Assembly (NCBI RefSeq): GCF_036226365.1 | Contig: NZ_CP108462.1 | Span: 5,719,501-5,783,500 of the forward strand | Reading direction: 5' to 3' | Length of the DNA: 64,000 nucleotides | Origin: Streptomyces sp. NBC_01262 | GTDB lineage: Bacteria > Actinomycetota > Actinomycetes > Streptomycetales > Streptomycetaceae | In this document: positions 28,516 through 37,150 of the stretch, in pieces | Position numbering within the stretch: the first letter of the stretch is position 1 | Layout: every line of letters starts with the position of its first letter | Notes under the pieces: generated by a model | What the model saw: the letters and a program-made list of their open reading frames with translations, nothing else | Database searches by the model: none | What the model was told of the DNA's origin: nothing | Translations under genes and position numbers: made by a program

Positions 28516-29616
28516 TCAGTGCGCGATGTCGCCGTATCCCTGGACGTCGCGCGGGTCGCGCGGTCCCGGGCCCAGGTAGCGGGCCGAGGGGCGTACGAGT
28601 CGTCCGGTGCGCTTCTGCTCCAGGATGTGGGCGGACCAGCCGGCGGTGCGCGCACACGTGAACATGGAGGTGAACATGTGCGCGGGGACCTCGGCGAAGT
28701 CCAGCACGATGGCCGCCCAGAACTCCACGTTCGTGGCCAGCACCCGGTCCGGGCGCCGCGCGTGCAGCTCCTCCAGGGCCGCCTTCTCCAGGGCCTCGGC
28801 GACCTCGAAGCGCGGGGCGCCGAGCTCCCTGGCCGTCCTGCGCAGGACGCGCGCCCGCGGGTCCTCGGCGCGGTAGACGCGGTGGCCGAAGCCCATGAGG
28901 CGCTCGCCCTTGTCCAGGGCCTGCTTGACGTACGCGACCGCGTCGCCGGTCCGCTCGATCTCCTCGATCATGCCGAGGACGCGGGAGGGCGCGCCGCCGT
29001 GCAGCGGCCCGGACATCGCGCCGACCGCGCCGGACAGCGCGGCCGCGACATCGGCGCCGGTCGAGGCGATGACGCGGGCGGTGAAGGTCGAGGCGTTCAT
29101 GCCGTGCTCGGCGGCGGAGGTCCAGTACGCGTCCACGGCGGCGACATGCTTGGGGTCGGGCTCGCCCCGCCAGCGCACCATGAAGCGCTCGACGACCGAG
29201 TGGGCCTTGTCGATCTCGCTCTGCGGCACCATCGGCAGGCCCTGCCCGCGCGCGGACTGGGCGACGTACGACAGCGCCATGACGGCGGCCCGCGCGAGGT
29301 CCTCGCGGGCCTGCTCGGCGTCGATGTCGAGCAGCGGTTTCAGGCCCCAGACCGGGGCGAGCATGGCGAGCGCGGACTGTACGTCCACCCGGATGTCACC
29401 GGAGTGCACGGGGATCGGGAAGGGCTCGGCCGGCGGCAGACCGGGGTTGAACTTGCCGTCCACCAACAGGCCCCACACGTTCCCGAAGGAGACATGGCCC
29501 ACCAGGTCCTCGATGTCGACGCCTCGGTAGCGGAGAGAGCCGCCTTCCTTGTCGGGCTCGGCGATCTCCGTTTCGAAGGCGACGATTCCTTCGAGTCCGG
29601 GTACGAAGTCGGACAT
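28516..29616 (-). CDS. citrate synthase (type II-like, short form)
   Basis: 366 residues from ATG 29616, with AGAGGAG spaced 8 nt. Catalytic blocks of citrate synthase are visible: 'GPLHGGAPSRVL' (first His), 'MGFGHRVYR' (second His) and 'NVEFWAAIVLDFAEVPAHMFT', with Asp in the expected place. 'SLRYRGVDIEDL' at the N-terminus is the usual substrate-domain opening. It condenses acetyl-CoA and oxaloacetate; 2-methylcitrate synthase activity is a real alternative for this length class. Divergent from pdxH across a 208-bp region with a strong palindrome. Confidence 0.92.
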   Translation of the reverse strand: MSDFVPGLEGIVAFETEIAEPDKEGGSLRYRGVDIEDLVGHVSFGNVWGLLVDGKFNPGLPPAEPFPIPVHSGDIRVDVQSALAMLAPVWGLKPLLDIDAEQAREDLARAAVMALSYVAQSARGQGLPMVPQSEIDKAHSVVERFMVRWRGEPDPKHVAAVDAYWTSAAEHGMNASTFTARVIASTGADVAAALSGAVGAMSGPLHGGAPSRVLGMIEEIERTGDAVAYVKQALDKGERLMGFGHRVYRAEDPRARVLRRTARELGAPRFEVAEALEKAALEELHARRPDRVLATNVEFWAAIVLDFAEVPAHMFTSMFTCARTAGWSAHILEQKRTGRLVRPSARYLGPGPRDPRDVQGYGDIAH

Positions 29617-29691
29617 CAGGCGGCTCCTCTTGATGTGTTCGACATGGGTCCAGCAGGTTTGGCCAGGGGTGATGTGGGGGTGATGCCCCGC

Positions 29692-29710
29692 CAGGGTGAT
29701 CGTCACCCTG
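29692..29710. promoter_or_regulatory. operator-like palindrome between citrate synthase and pdxH
   Basis: CAGGGTGATCGTCACCCTG: 8-bp perfect arms around 3 bp. Two further GGGTGAT copies occur just to the left (within 29664-29685), giving three directly repeated half-sites. It lies 76 bp before the citrate synthase ATG and 115 bp before pdxH, in a good place for a regulator acting on either gene. Confidence 0.5.
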
Positions 29711-29824
29711 CTCCATTCGCGCCTGGATCCGGGGAAGAAACGATATCTCTCGATGTCAAGAGTCCACAGAGGTGGCGGCGGGGGCCGCAGGAGCCGGAGC
29801 CGGGACCTGCGGCAGGATGTGCGC

Positions 29825-30487
29825 GTGCAGCACATCCATGATCCGGCCGCCATGCGCAAGCAGTACCGCGACCAGGGACTGACCGAGGCCGACCTGGCCG
29901 GCGATCCGTACACCCAGTTCGCCCATTGGTTTGCCGACGCCGTCCACGGCGGTGTCGTCGAACCCAACGCCATGGTCGTCTCCACCGCCGGCGCCGACGG
30001 CCGACCCAGTTCCCGGACCGTGCTCCTGAAGAGCTACGACCACCGCGGCTTCGTCTTCTTCACCAACTACGAGTCCCGCAAGGGGCTGGAGCTCACCGCC
30101 AATCCGTACGCCTCCCTGCTCTTCCCCTGGCACCCCATCGCCCGCCAGGTGATCGCCGGCGGACCGGTGGAGCGCGTCTCGCGCGAGGAGACCGAGGCCT
30201 ACTTCCGCAGCCGTCCGCACGGCTCGCAGCTGGGGGCCTGGGCCAGCGCGCAGTCACGGCCGGTGTCGCGGGAGGAGTTGGAGGCGCGGTACGAGGAACT
30301 GGCGGCGCGCTATCCGGAGGGCCCCGGGGGCGAGGAGGTGCCCGTGCCGTTGCACTGGGGCGGTTTCCGGGTGCGGGCGGACCGCGTGGAGTTCTGGCAG
30401 GGGCGGGAGAACCGGCTGCACGACCGGCTGCGGTACGACAGCGGTGACGGGGACGGCATCTGGTCCGTGGCCAGGCTCGCCCCGTAA
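29825..30487 (+). CDS. pdxH: pyridoxamine/pyridoxine 5'-phosphate oxidase
   Basis: 220 residues from GTG 29825 (AGGA at 29814-29817); GTG 29819 and ATG 29852 are possible alternatives. FMN enzyme making pyridoxal 5'-phosphate from PNP/PMP. Characteristic blocks are '[30 protein letters not shown]', '[46 protein letters not shown]', '[14 protein letters not shown]' and the C-terminal '[14 protein letters not shown]'. The FMN-binding Arg/Lys and substrate-binding Arg/His are in place. Confidence 0.94.
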   Translation: MQHIHDPAAMRKQYRDQGLTEADLAGDPYTQFAHWFADAVHGGVVEPNAMVVSTAGADGRPSSRTVLLKSYDHRGFVFFTNYESRKGLELTANPYASLLFPWHPIARQVIAGGPVERVSREETEAYFRSRPHGSQLGAWASAQSRPVSREELEARYEELAARYPEGPGGEEVPVPLHWGGFRVRADRVEFWQGRENRLHDRLRYDSGDGDGIWSVARLAP

Positions 30488-30499
30488 AGCCGCGAGCTC

Positions 30500-30577
30500 A
30501 AAAAAGGACAACCCGCGGGCTGCTCCCCGGAGCCTGGGCTCCGGGCACCGGCCGAACGTACCGGCGAGCCCGCGGGT
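30500..30577 (-). terminator. intrinsic terminator of the small RNA unit
   Basis: Outer 11-bp perfect stem ACCCGCGGGCT (30511-30521)/AGCCCGCGGGT (30567-30577) encloses smaller hairpins (for example CCCGGAGC/GCTCCGGG). On the minus strand it is followed by UUGUCC and a run of six U (30505-30500). U tracts are rare in this genome type, which makes this convincing. It may also serve pdxH from the other side. Confidence 0.75.
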
Positions 30578-30636
30578 CGGATGACTGCGTTGGATTTGGC
30601 CCGTCGCGCACAGCGCCACAGGCAAGGTGCGCGGCC

Positions 30637-30675
30637 TTAGCCCGCAGCCACCTCACGCGTCCGAGTGCTACTCAT
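30637..30675 (-). CDS. 12-residue micro-ORF in the small RNA
   Basis: ATG 30675 to TAA 30637 encodes MSSTRTREVAAG. An almost full-length anti-16S match (AAAGGAGG) lies 11 nt upstream. Too short for homology inference; translation is predicted only from the ribosome binding site. Confidence 0.45.
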   Translation of the reverse strand: MSSTRTREVAAG

Positions 30676-30708
30676 TCTCGGGACCACCTCCTTTCGTGTG
30701 TGCTCGAT

Positions 30709-30737
30709 ACCTTAGGAAGCGATCCCGAGCATCACAA
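30709..30737 (-). promoter_or_regulatory. promoter of the small RNA unit
   Basis: Reading the minus strand: TTGTGA (30737-30732), a 17-nt spacer and TAAGGT (30714-30709). Both hexamers and the spacing fit a strong HrdB-dependent promoter. The predicted start is near 30702. Confidence 0.7.
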
Positions 30738-30792
30738 GCGATTTATGTAAAAGGCGTGTGTCCTGGGTCACATCGGAGTTGAATGGTTCGAC

Positions 30793-32130
30793 GTGCAGTC
30801 ATTCGATGCGACGCCGCTCAGTGACGGGGACGAGCAGCTGCTCGCCGCCCTCCTCGACGGTATGGAGGCGGGTCTGTGCGCCTTCGACCGCGACGGGGTC
30901 ATCACGCACTGGAACTCCGAAGCCGCCCGCATCCTGGGCTGGTCCACGGAGGAGGCCGTCGGCCGGCACGGGTTCTCCGGCTGGGCCGCGCGGCAGGCCG
31001 ACGCGGCGGAGGTGCAGTCGCGGCTGCTGGGGGTCATGGACGGGCCCGGACGGCAGGTCCATGAGTTCGCCCTCCTGACGAAGGACGGGCGGCGGGTGCT
31101 CGTACGCACCCAGTCCTCGGCGGTGCAGGGGGCCGACGGCCGGCCGGCCGGTGTCTACTGCGCGTTCTCCGAGGTGCACGCGCAGATCGACCTCGAGCGT
31201 TCGATCGCCCTGAGCGAGGCGCTCTTCGACGACGCCTCGTCGGGCGTCATGCTGATCGACGCCGATCTGCGGCCGGCCGTCGTCAACGCGTACGCCGCGC
31301 GCGTGCTGCACAGCAGCCGCGACGCGCTGCTGGGGCGGCCGCTGGGCGACCTGCTCGACTACGGCGTGGAGGAACTGGAGAACGCGCTGCAGCACGTGCT
31401 CGCCGAGGGCGCTCCCCCCGCGCCCTCCGACCTGTGGATCAGCCTGCGCGGGGACGGCGGCAGCCGCCGCTACTGCTGGCGCAGCGGCTTCGTACGCCTC
31501 GGCTCGCCGCTGGGTGAGGAGCCGGTGCCGCTCGGGGTCGGCTGGCTGTTCCACGACATCACGGACGCCAAGCTGGCCGAGCAGGAGGGGTCGCTGCTGC
31601 GCTTCCGTACGAATCAGCTGCACCGGGCGGCGCGCGCCGCCGCCGAGTGCGAGGTGCCGCTTGAGGCGGCCACGACCCATGTGGACTTCGCCCTGGCCGG
31701 ATTCGCCGAGCACGCCCTTCTGGACGTGCTCGCCGGCTCCGGTGGCCCCGCGAAGCTCGTCCGCGTCGCCGCCACCCCCACCGGCGGCGGCGCCGGGCCG
31801 TGCCTGCCCGTGGTCGGCGCGATTCCGGTGCGGTACGGGGACGGGCACCCGGCCCTCCAGGCGGTGGAGCGCTGCGGTGCCGTCCGGGCCAGCTTCGGGG
31901 CGGAACCGGCGGGCGCGGGGCAGGTCGACGCCTGGGCGGCGGCCCGGCGGTGGCCCGAGGGGACGATGCACGGGTTGTGCGTCGTCCTGCGCAGCCGGGG
32001 GCGGACGATGGGCGCGCTCACGTTTCTGCGGGGCGTGGGGCGGCGGCCGTTCGACCGGGGGGACGCGGCGTTCGCGGAGGATGTGGCGCTGAGGGTGTCG
32101 GCGGCGCTGGACCTGGCGGAGGGTGCGTGA
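30793..32130 (+). CDS. PAS-domain signalling protein without catalytic output domain
   Basis: 445 residues from GTG 30793. PAS 1 is about residues 15-130 ('LLDGMEAGLCAFDRDGVITHWNSEAARILGWSTEEAVG'), PAS 2 about 140-260 ('LFDDASSGVMLIDADLRPAVVNAYAARVLHSSRDALLGRPL'), followed by a GAF-like C-terminal region ('CVVLRSRGRTMGALTFLRG...FDRGDAAFAEDVALRVSAALD'). That region resembles what normally precedes a SpoIIE/PP2C phosphatase or kinase, but the protein ends there. It may be a sensor acting through protein contact. Cytoplasmic. Confidence 0.75.
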   Translation: MQSFDATPLSDGDEQLLAALLDGMEAGLCAFDRDGVITHWNSEAARILGWSTEEAVGRHGFSGWAARQADAAEVQSRLLGVMDGPGRQVHEFALLTKDGRRVLVRTQSSAVQGADGRPAGVYCAFSEVHAQIDLERSIALSEALFDDASSGVMLIDADLRPAVVNAYAARVLHSSRDALLGRPLGDLLDYGVEELENALQHVLAEGAPPAPSDLWISLRGDGGSRRYCWRSGFVRLGSPLGEEPVPLGVGWLFHDITDAKLAEQEGSLLRFRTNQLHRAARAAAECEVPLEAATTHVDFALAGFAEHALLDVLAGSGGPAKLVRVAATPTGGGAGPCLPVVGAIPVRYGDGHPALQAVERCGAVRASFGAEPAGAGQVDAWAAARRWPEGTMHGLCVVLRSRGRTMGALTFLRGVGRRPFDRGDAAFAEDVALRVSAALDLAEGA

Positions 32131-32151
32131 CGGACCGCCGCCGCCCGTAAC

Positions 32152-33780
32152 TCAGCCCTTGCTGACCGCGCCCAGGATCTCCGGCAGCCGCCGCACCAGC
32201 CGCGGCGCGGCGAACCACACGCCCGCCGCCGCGAGCGCGGCACCGTAGAGCGCCCCGGCCGGAAGCACGAGCCACAGCAGGTCCTGCCGCTCGGCGACAT
32301 GCAGGGCGACGAGCAGCACGACGACGGGCAGGGCCAGCAGCAGGCCGACGACGCCGCCGCCGAAGAGGCTGAGGGTGGCGAGGCCGCCCTGGCCGGGGGC
32401 GGCGTTGCCACCGCCGAGGCGGGTCTCCTGGGGCATGGAGTAGGCGAACCGGACGCTGGCGTACGCGCCGGTGGCGACGAAGGCGCCGAGGAGGCCGAAG
32501 GACAGCCCGAGGGTCTCGGGGACGGCGTCGGCGCGACGCAGCAGCAGCGCGGCGCCGACGGTGACCAGCACCACGTACGGGACGGCGACGCAGCCGATGG
32601 CCAGGGCCCGGCCACGCAGCTCCGCGCGGGCGTCCTCGCGGGAGGCGATGGTCGCGGCCACGGTCCAGAACGCGGAGCCGTCGATGCCGAACTGGTTGTA
32701 CATCTGGAGGCCGAGCAGCCCGGCCGCCCAGCAGGAGGTGTAGACGCTGCCGTGCTGCACGGCGGAGACGACCGGCAGCAGCAGGCCGACGGCCAGCGCG
32801 GTCGCCCAGGCGGCCTTGGAGCGGGGGTCGCGCCACGCGTAGCGGAGCTGGCGCTCCATCACGGTGCCGGTGCGCCCGTCGGGCAGCAGGCGGTGCAGCC
32901 CGGTCGAGCGGCCGCCGCCCGCCGTGGCCGGGGCGGCCTGGAGGGTGGACGAGTCCGCGGTGATCATCAGCCGGCGCAGGCTGCGGTGCCACCACACCAG
33001 GATCGCGCCCAGGACGGCGGCGACATACGCGAGCTGGACGCCCGCCAGTCCGTACGAGCCCTGGGCGGCCGACCGCACCGCGTCCAGGGCCGGGGCGGGC
33101 GGGACCCAGCGGAGCACATCGGTGACGGAGGCGAGCCGGTCCAGGCCGCCGGAGGAGGTCAGCGAGGACACCCCGAGGTTGACCAGCTGGACGCCGACCG
33201 CGACGAACAGGCCGCTCAGCACGGCCAGATCACGGCCCTTGCGACTGGTGAGCAGCCGCGTGTTGGCCGCCGCCACGGCCCGCGACAGCGCGACGCACAG
33301 CACCAGGACCAGCGGCACCGCCACCACCGCGACGGCGGCCGACGCGGCGTTCCGCGCGAGGGCGGTGGCCGCGCCCGCCGACACCAGCAGGGTGAAGACC
33401 GGGCCGACTCCGAACAGGGAGGACACCAGCAGGGCCGTGACCAGCGGGCGGGGGCGCAGCGGCAGCATCGCCAGCCGGGTGGGGTCGAGGGCGTCGTCAC
33501 CGCCGAACAGGAAGAGCGGCATCACCGCCCAGCCGATGGCGAGGAAGACGGCCAGGCCGATGGCGGCGGAGGGCGCGTGCTTGTCGCCGTGCAGCGCGAT
33601 CATCCCGGCACACAGGGCGAGGGCGTAGAGCAGCGTGAAGAAGGTGCCGAGGATCCAGCCGACGGTGCGGCCGGTGGACTGGCGCAGGCCGTTGCGGATG
33701 ATCGCGAGCTTCAACCGGACGAAGGTCCAGGTCAGTCCGGTCGGCCCGGTCGGCTCGGCGAGGTCCGTCAGCGCGGTCAT
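32152..33780 (-). CDS. ABC transporter permease subunit
   Basis: 542 residues with roughly 12 hydrophobic segments and no ATPase motifs, matching the large single-chain permeases paired with CcmA-type ATPases. It begins at ATG 33780, which overlaps the stop of the ATPase gene in an ATGA, so the subunits are translationally coupled. Probably an exporter; the substrate is unknown. Confidence 0.82.
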   Translation of the reverse strand: MTALTDLAEPTGPTGLTWTFVRLKLAIIRNGLRQSTGRTVGWILGTFFTLLYALALCAGMIALHGDKHAPSAAIGLAVFLAIGWAVMPLFLFGGDDALDPTRLAMLPLRPRPLVTALLVSSLFGVGPVFTLLVSAGAATALARNAASAAVAVVAVPLVLVLCVALSRAVAAANTRLLTSRKGRDLAVLSGLFVAVGVQLVNLGVSSLTSSGGLDRLASVTDVLRWVPPAPALDAVRSAAQGSYGLAGVQLAYVAAVLGAILVWWHRSLRRLMITADSSTLQAAPATAGGGRSTGLHRLLPDGRTGTVMERQLRYAWRDPRSKAAWATALAVGLLLPVVSAVQHGSVYTSCWAAGLLGLQMYNQFGIDGSAFWTVAATIASREDARAELRGRALAIGCVAVPYVVLVTVGAALLLRRADAVPETLGLSFGLLGAFVATGAYASVRFAYSMPQETRLGGGNAAPGQGGLATLSLFGGGVVGLLLALPVVVLLVALHVAERQDLLWLVLPAGALYGAALAAAGVWFAAPRLVRRLPEILGAVSKG

Positions 33781-34544
33781 TTGCTGCCGCCCAGCCAGTC
33801 CAGGTCCTGGCCGCCGTCCCGCCCCGTCGCTCCGACCAGCGACAGGAAGGCGTCCTGCAGGCTGGCTGCCTGGCCCCGTACGTCGGCGAGCGGGCCCTGC
33901 GCGACGATCCGGCCGGCCGCCATCACCGCGACCCAGTCGCAGAGGCTCTCCACCAGCTCCATGATGTGCGAGGAGAAGACCACCGTGGCCCCGGATCCCG
34001 TGAAGCGCTCCAGGACACCTCGGATGACCTGCGCGGACACCGGATCGACGCCCTCGAACGGCTCGTCCAGGAACAGCACTTCGGGATTGTGGAGCAGGGC
34101 GGCGGCGAGGCCGATCTTCTTGCGCATGCCGGTCGAGTAGTCGACCACCAGCTTGTGCTGCGCCGCGGTCAGGTCCAGTACGTCGAGCAGCTGGGCGGCC
34201 CGGCGGTCCGTCTCCGCGCCCGGGATGCCGCGCAACCGGCCGGTGTACGCGAGCAGTTCGCGTCCCGACAGCCGCTCGAACAGCCGCAGCCCCTCGGGCA
34301 GCACGCCGATCCGCGCCTTCACCGCGACCGGGTCCTGCCAGACGTCGGCGCCGCCGATCAGTACGGTGCCGCCGTCCGGGCGGAGCAGCCCCGTGATCAT
34401 CGACAGGGTCGTGGTCTTGCCGGCCCCGTTCGGCCCGACCAGCCCGATGAAGCGGCCGGACGGCAGCGTCAGGTCGACCCCCGCCACCGCGACCTGCTGT
34501 CCGAACCGCTTCCAGAGGCCGCGCGTCACAACATCGTTAGGCAC
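33777..34544 (-). CDS. ABC transporter ATP-binding subunit (CcmA-type)
   Basis: 255 residues with complete motifs: Walker A 'GPNGAGKTTT', signature 'YSTGMRKKIGLA' (STGMR in place of LSGGQ), Walker B 'VLFLDEPFEGVD' and the switch His in 'VVFSSHIMELVE'. First gene of a two-gene exporter operon with the permease. The degenerate signature is common in this exporter subfamily. Confidence 0.92.
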   Translation of the reverse strand: MPNDVVTRGLWKRFGQQVAVAGVDLTLPSGRFIGLVGPNGAGKTTTLSMITGLLRPDGGTVLIGGADVWQDPVAVKARIGVLPEGLRLFERLSGRELLAYTGRLRGIPGAETDRRAAQLLDVLDLTAAQHKLVVDYSTGMRKKIGLAAALLHNPEVLFLDEPFEGVDPVSAQVIRGVLERFTGSGATVVFSSHIMELVESLCDWVAVMAAGRIVAQGPLADVRGQAASLQDAFLSLVGATGRDGGQDLDWLGGSK

Positions 34545-34604
34545 GGCCCCAGCGTACGGCGGTGCCCGGCGGGCCCTGCCGCCTACCTGCCGACTACTGG
34601 TCCC

Positions 34605-35261
34605 CTACCGCTCGCGGTTCGCCGCCGCCTCGCGGCCGCACGCGTACGCCAGCGGGCTGAGCAGCTCCTCGGCGTCCGGCAGCCAGCGGTTGAGCGCGGT
34701 GGGCTGGCGGGCCCACTGCACGGACGCGCCGCCCGCGAGCCGGGTCGGCGGGGCCGGTACCCAGCCGCCCTCGCCGTGCACGGTGAGGTCCAGCGACGCC
34801 GGGGGCCAGCCGAGACGGCGCAGCTGGTCGGGGACTTTGACACCCGCGCCGGGGAGGACGAAGAAGACCAGCCGGCGGGCCGGGGTGCACAGCACGGGGC
34901 CGAGCGGCAGATCCATCCGCTCCATCCGGGCCAGGGCGAGACAGCCCGCCACCTCGGGCACGTCGATCGCGTCGAAGGTGCGCCCGGTCGGCAACAGCAC
35001 CGAACAACGTGGCTGCTTGGTCCACATCCGCCGCACGGCCACCCCACTGCCGCCCGCCTGCGCCGCCCAGTCGGCACGGGCGGGGTGCGCCCCGGGCGCC
35101 GCGCAGCGCGGCTCGCCGCACGAGCAGCGCGTGCCGATGCCGCCGGGCTCGTCCTCCAGCCAGGTGCCGGGCAGCACGTCCCAGTGCCGCTCCTCGGCGT
35201 ATCGGACCGCTGCGTCGAGCAGTTGGCCGCCGGTCGTGCTGGCTTCCATGGTGTCTTCCAC
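34605..35261 (-). CDS. bifunctional primase/polymerase-like (prim-pol) N-terminal-domain protein
   Basis: 218 residues; GTG 35261 ('VEDTMEAS...') is preferred, since upstream codons sit on the ribosome binding site and actinobacterial relatives start similarly. It shows the archaeo-eukaryotic prim-pol-like pattern: 'AVRYAEERHWDVLPGTWLE', a Cys cluster 'CSCGEPRCAAPGAHPA', 'SVLLPTGRTFDAIDVPE' and 'PTALNRWLPDAEELLSPLAYACGREA'. The expected catalytic Asp-x-Asp is not obvious ('AIDVP' only), so it may be an inactive relative used as a small-molecule or nucleotide-binding protein. Divergent from the XRE-TPR regulator. Confidence 0.75.
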   Translation of the reverse strand: MEDTMEASTTGGQLLDAAVRYAEERHWDVLPGTWLEDEPGGIGTRCSCGEPRCAAPGAHPARADWAAQAGGSGVAVRRMWTKQPRCSVLLPTGRTFDAIDVPEVAGCLALARMERMDLPLGPVLCTPARRLVFFVLPGAGVKVPDQLRRLGWPPASLDLTVHGEGGWVPAPPTRLAGGASVQWARQPTALNRWLPDAEELLSPLAYACGREAAANRER

Positions 35262-35518
35262 GACCTTCACAACTCCGCCGTACCGCATGGGTTACGGGCA
35301 GTGACGAGTTGATACGTGCCGGACACGCGGCTCATGGCGGGCGCACGGGTGCACGGGTGGGGGCGCGCGTGAAGGATGCCCTCATGATCCGGGTAATCAC
35401 CCTTGGGTGTGCAGTCATGCGTCACGCCACAAATAAACGACATTGAGGCGAATTCGGATGCCCTGCGCCGGGCATGGATCTTGATATGCCGGCAGCGGCA
35501 GTGAATGAGGGGGACCCC

Positions 35519-36901
35519 ATGGCCGCACGACCACTTGTCGCGCGGCAGCCGAACGAACGGCTGCAGGCGCTCATCCAGGAAGCAGGCTGCTCCAACGCCG
35601 GGTTGGCCCGCCGGGTCAACATGTGCGGCGCGGAGCACGGCCTGGACCTCCGCTACGACAAGACCTCCGTCGCCCGCTGGCTGCGCGGCCAGCAGCCGCG
35701 CGGGCGGGCCCCGGCCATCATCGCCGAGGCGATCGGCCGCAAGCTCGGCCGCACGGTCACCATCGACGAGATCGGCATGGCCAACGGCAAGAACCTCGCC
35801 ACGGGCGTCGGCCTGCACTTCTCGCCCACCGTGCTGGGCGCGATCGAGCAGGTCTGCGAGCTGTGGCGCAGCGACGTCGGCCGCCGTGACTTCCTCACCG
35901 GCTCCACCGTCGCCTCCTCCGCGCTCGTCGAGCCCAGCCGGGACTGGCTGATCACCCGCACCGACGCGGTCGTCGCCCGGGCCGGCGGCCCCCGGGTCGG
36001 CATGTCCGACGTCGCGGCCGTACGCGCCACCACCCAGGCCCTCACCGACCTCGACCACCGCTTCGGCAGCGGGCATGTGCGCCCGGTGGTCGTGCACTAC
36101 CTCAACAGCGTCGTCTCCGGGCTGCTGGCCGGCTCCTACCGTGAGTCGACCGGCCGCCAGCTCTTCGCGGCCGTGGCCCGGCTGACCGAGCTGGCCGGCT
36201 ACATGGCCATCGACACCGGCCAGCCCGGACTCGCCCAGCGCTACTACATCCAGGCCCTGCGGCTGGCCCAGGCCTCCGGTGACCGCGGCTACGGCGGCTA
36301 TGTCCTCGCCGCCGGCATGAGCCATCTCGCCGCCCAGCTCGGCAACCCGCGCGAGATCGCCCAACTCGCCCGCGCCGCCCAGGAGGGCGCCCGGGGCCAG
36401 GTCACCCCCACCGCCCAGGCCATGTTCTACGCCGCCGAGGCACGCGGCCACGCGCTGCTGGGCGACGCCCGGGCCTGCAACGCGGTCGCCGGACAGGCCG
36501 TCGAGGCGCTGGAGCGGGCCACCCCCGACGACGACCCCGACTGGATCGCCCACTTCAACCAGGCCTACCTCGCCGACGAACTCGCCCACTGCCACCGCGA
36601 CCTCGGCCAGCCCGCCCTCGCCGTCCGCCGCGCCGAGGAGTCCCTCGCCGGGCACGGCCCCACCAAGGTCCGCCGCCGGGCCATCGGCCTCCTCGTCCTC
36701 GCCCAGGCCCAGGTGCAGCAACGCGAGATCGAGCAGGCCTGCCACTCCGGCACCGAGGCCGTCGAGCTCCTCTCCGCGCTGCGCTCCACCCGCGGCGCCG
36801 AGTATCTCGACGACCTGCGGCAGCGCCTTGAGCCGTACGCCCAGGAATCGGTCGTGCGCGAGTTCGGCGCACGCCTTGAGGAGCAGGAGGCAGCGGCGTA
36901 G
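35519..36901 (+). CDS. XRE-like/TPR developmental-type regulator (NsdA-like)
   Basis: 460 residues from ATG 35519, with GAGGGGG 7 nt upstream. The N-terminal ~80 residues contain a helix-turn-helix-like segment ('NERLQALIQEAGCSNAGLARRVN...KTSVARWLRGQQPRGRAPAIIAEAIGRKLG'). The rest is alpha-helical TPR-like repeats (about 150-440; for example 'AGYMAIDTGQPGLAQRYYIQALRLAQ'). Streptomyces have several such proteins, including negative regulators of differentiation and antibiotic production such as NsdA; the exact orthologue cannot be fixed here. A small inverted repeat (ATGCCC-N5-GGGCAT, 35458-35474) lies in its leader. Confidence 0.75.
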   Translation: MAARPLVARQPNERLQALIQEAGCSNAGLARRVNMCGAEHGLDLRYDKTSVARWLRGQQPRGRAPAIIAEAIGRKLGRTVTIDEIGMANGKNLATGVGLHFSPTVLGAIEQVCELWRSDVGRRDFLTGSTVASSALVEPSRDWLITRTDAVVARAGGPRVGMSDVAAVRATTQALTDLDHRFGSGHVRPVVVHYLNSVVSGLLAGSYRESTGRQLFAAVARLTELAGYMAIDTGQPGLAQRYYIQALRLAQASGDRGYGGYVLAAGMSHLAAQLGNPREIAQLARAAQEGARGQVTPTAQAMFYAAEARGHALLGDARACNAVAGQAVEALERATPDDDPDWIAHFNQAYLADELAHCHRDLGQPALAVRRAEESLAGHGPTKVRRRAIGLLVLAQAQVQQREIEQACHSGTEAVELLSALRSTRGAEYLDDLRQRLEPYAQESVVREFGARLEEQEAAA

Positions 36902-37150
36902 GACGGCGTAGGAGAGCCGGCCGCGGGCACCTGACAGGCCGAATCAGCCCGCTCCACCATGCCCACACGGAATTGTTACGTGATCTGCACCGCTGCTCCG
37001 ACCCCCTGCCCGCCAGGAGCAATTGGGCGGAAAAACAGCCCGATCACGTCACGGGCGCCCGCATCGCGGGCCGCGACGTGGTGACTCGCGAATACGACCG
37101 GTAGCGTGAGCCGACGATTCCGTAGTGCGGTTGAGGCAGGAGTTCCGGTG

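Larger units (their letters stand above)
30500..30702 (-). ncRNA. putative ~200-nt small RNA with a 12-codon ORF
   Basis: A self-contained minus-strand unit in a 305-bp gap between pdxH and the PAS gene. It has a good promoter, a near-perfect Shine-Dalgarno (AAAGGAGG, minus strand of 30687-30694), a 12-codon ORF, an internal hairpin (arms 30605-30611 and 30627-30633, CGCGCAC/GTGCGCG) and an intrinsic terminator ending in a U tract. No gene follows it on this strand (pdxH is convergent), so it is not a leader of a downstream gene. It is either a dual-function sRNA or a micro-protein mRNA. I do not recognise it as a named RNA family. Confidence 0.6.
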
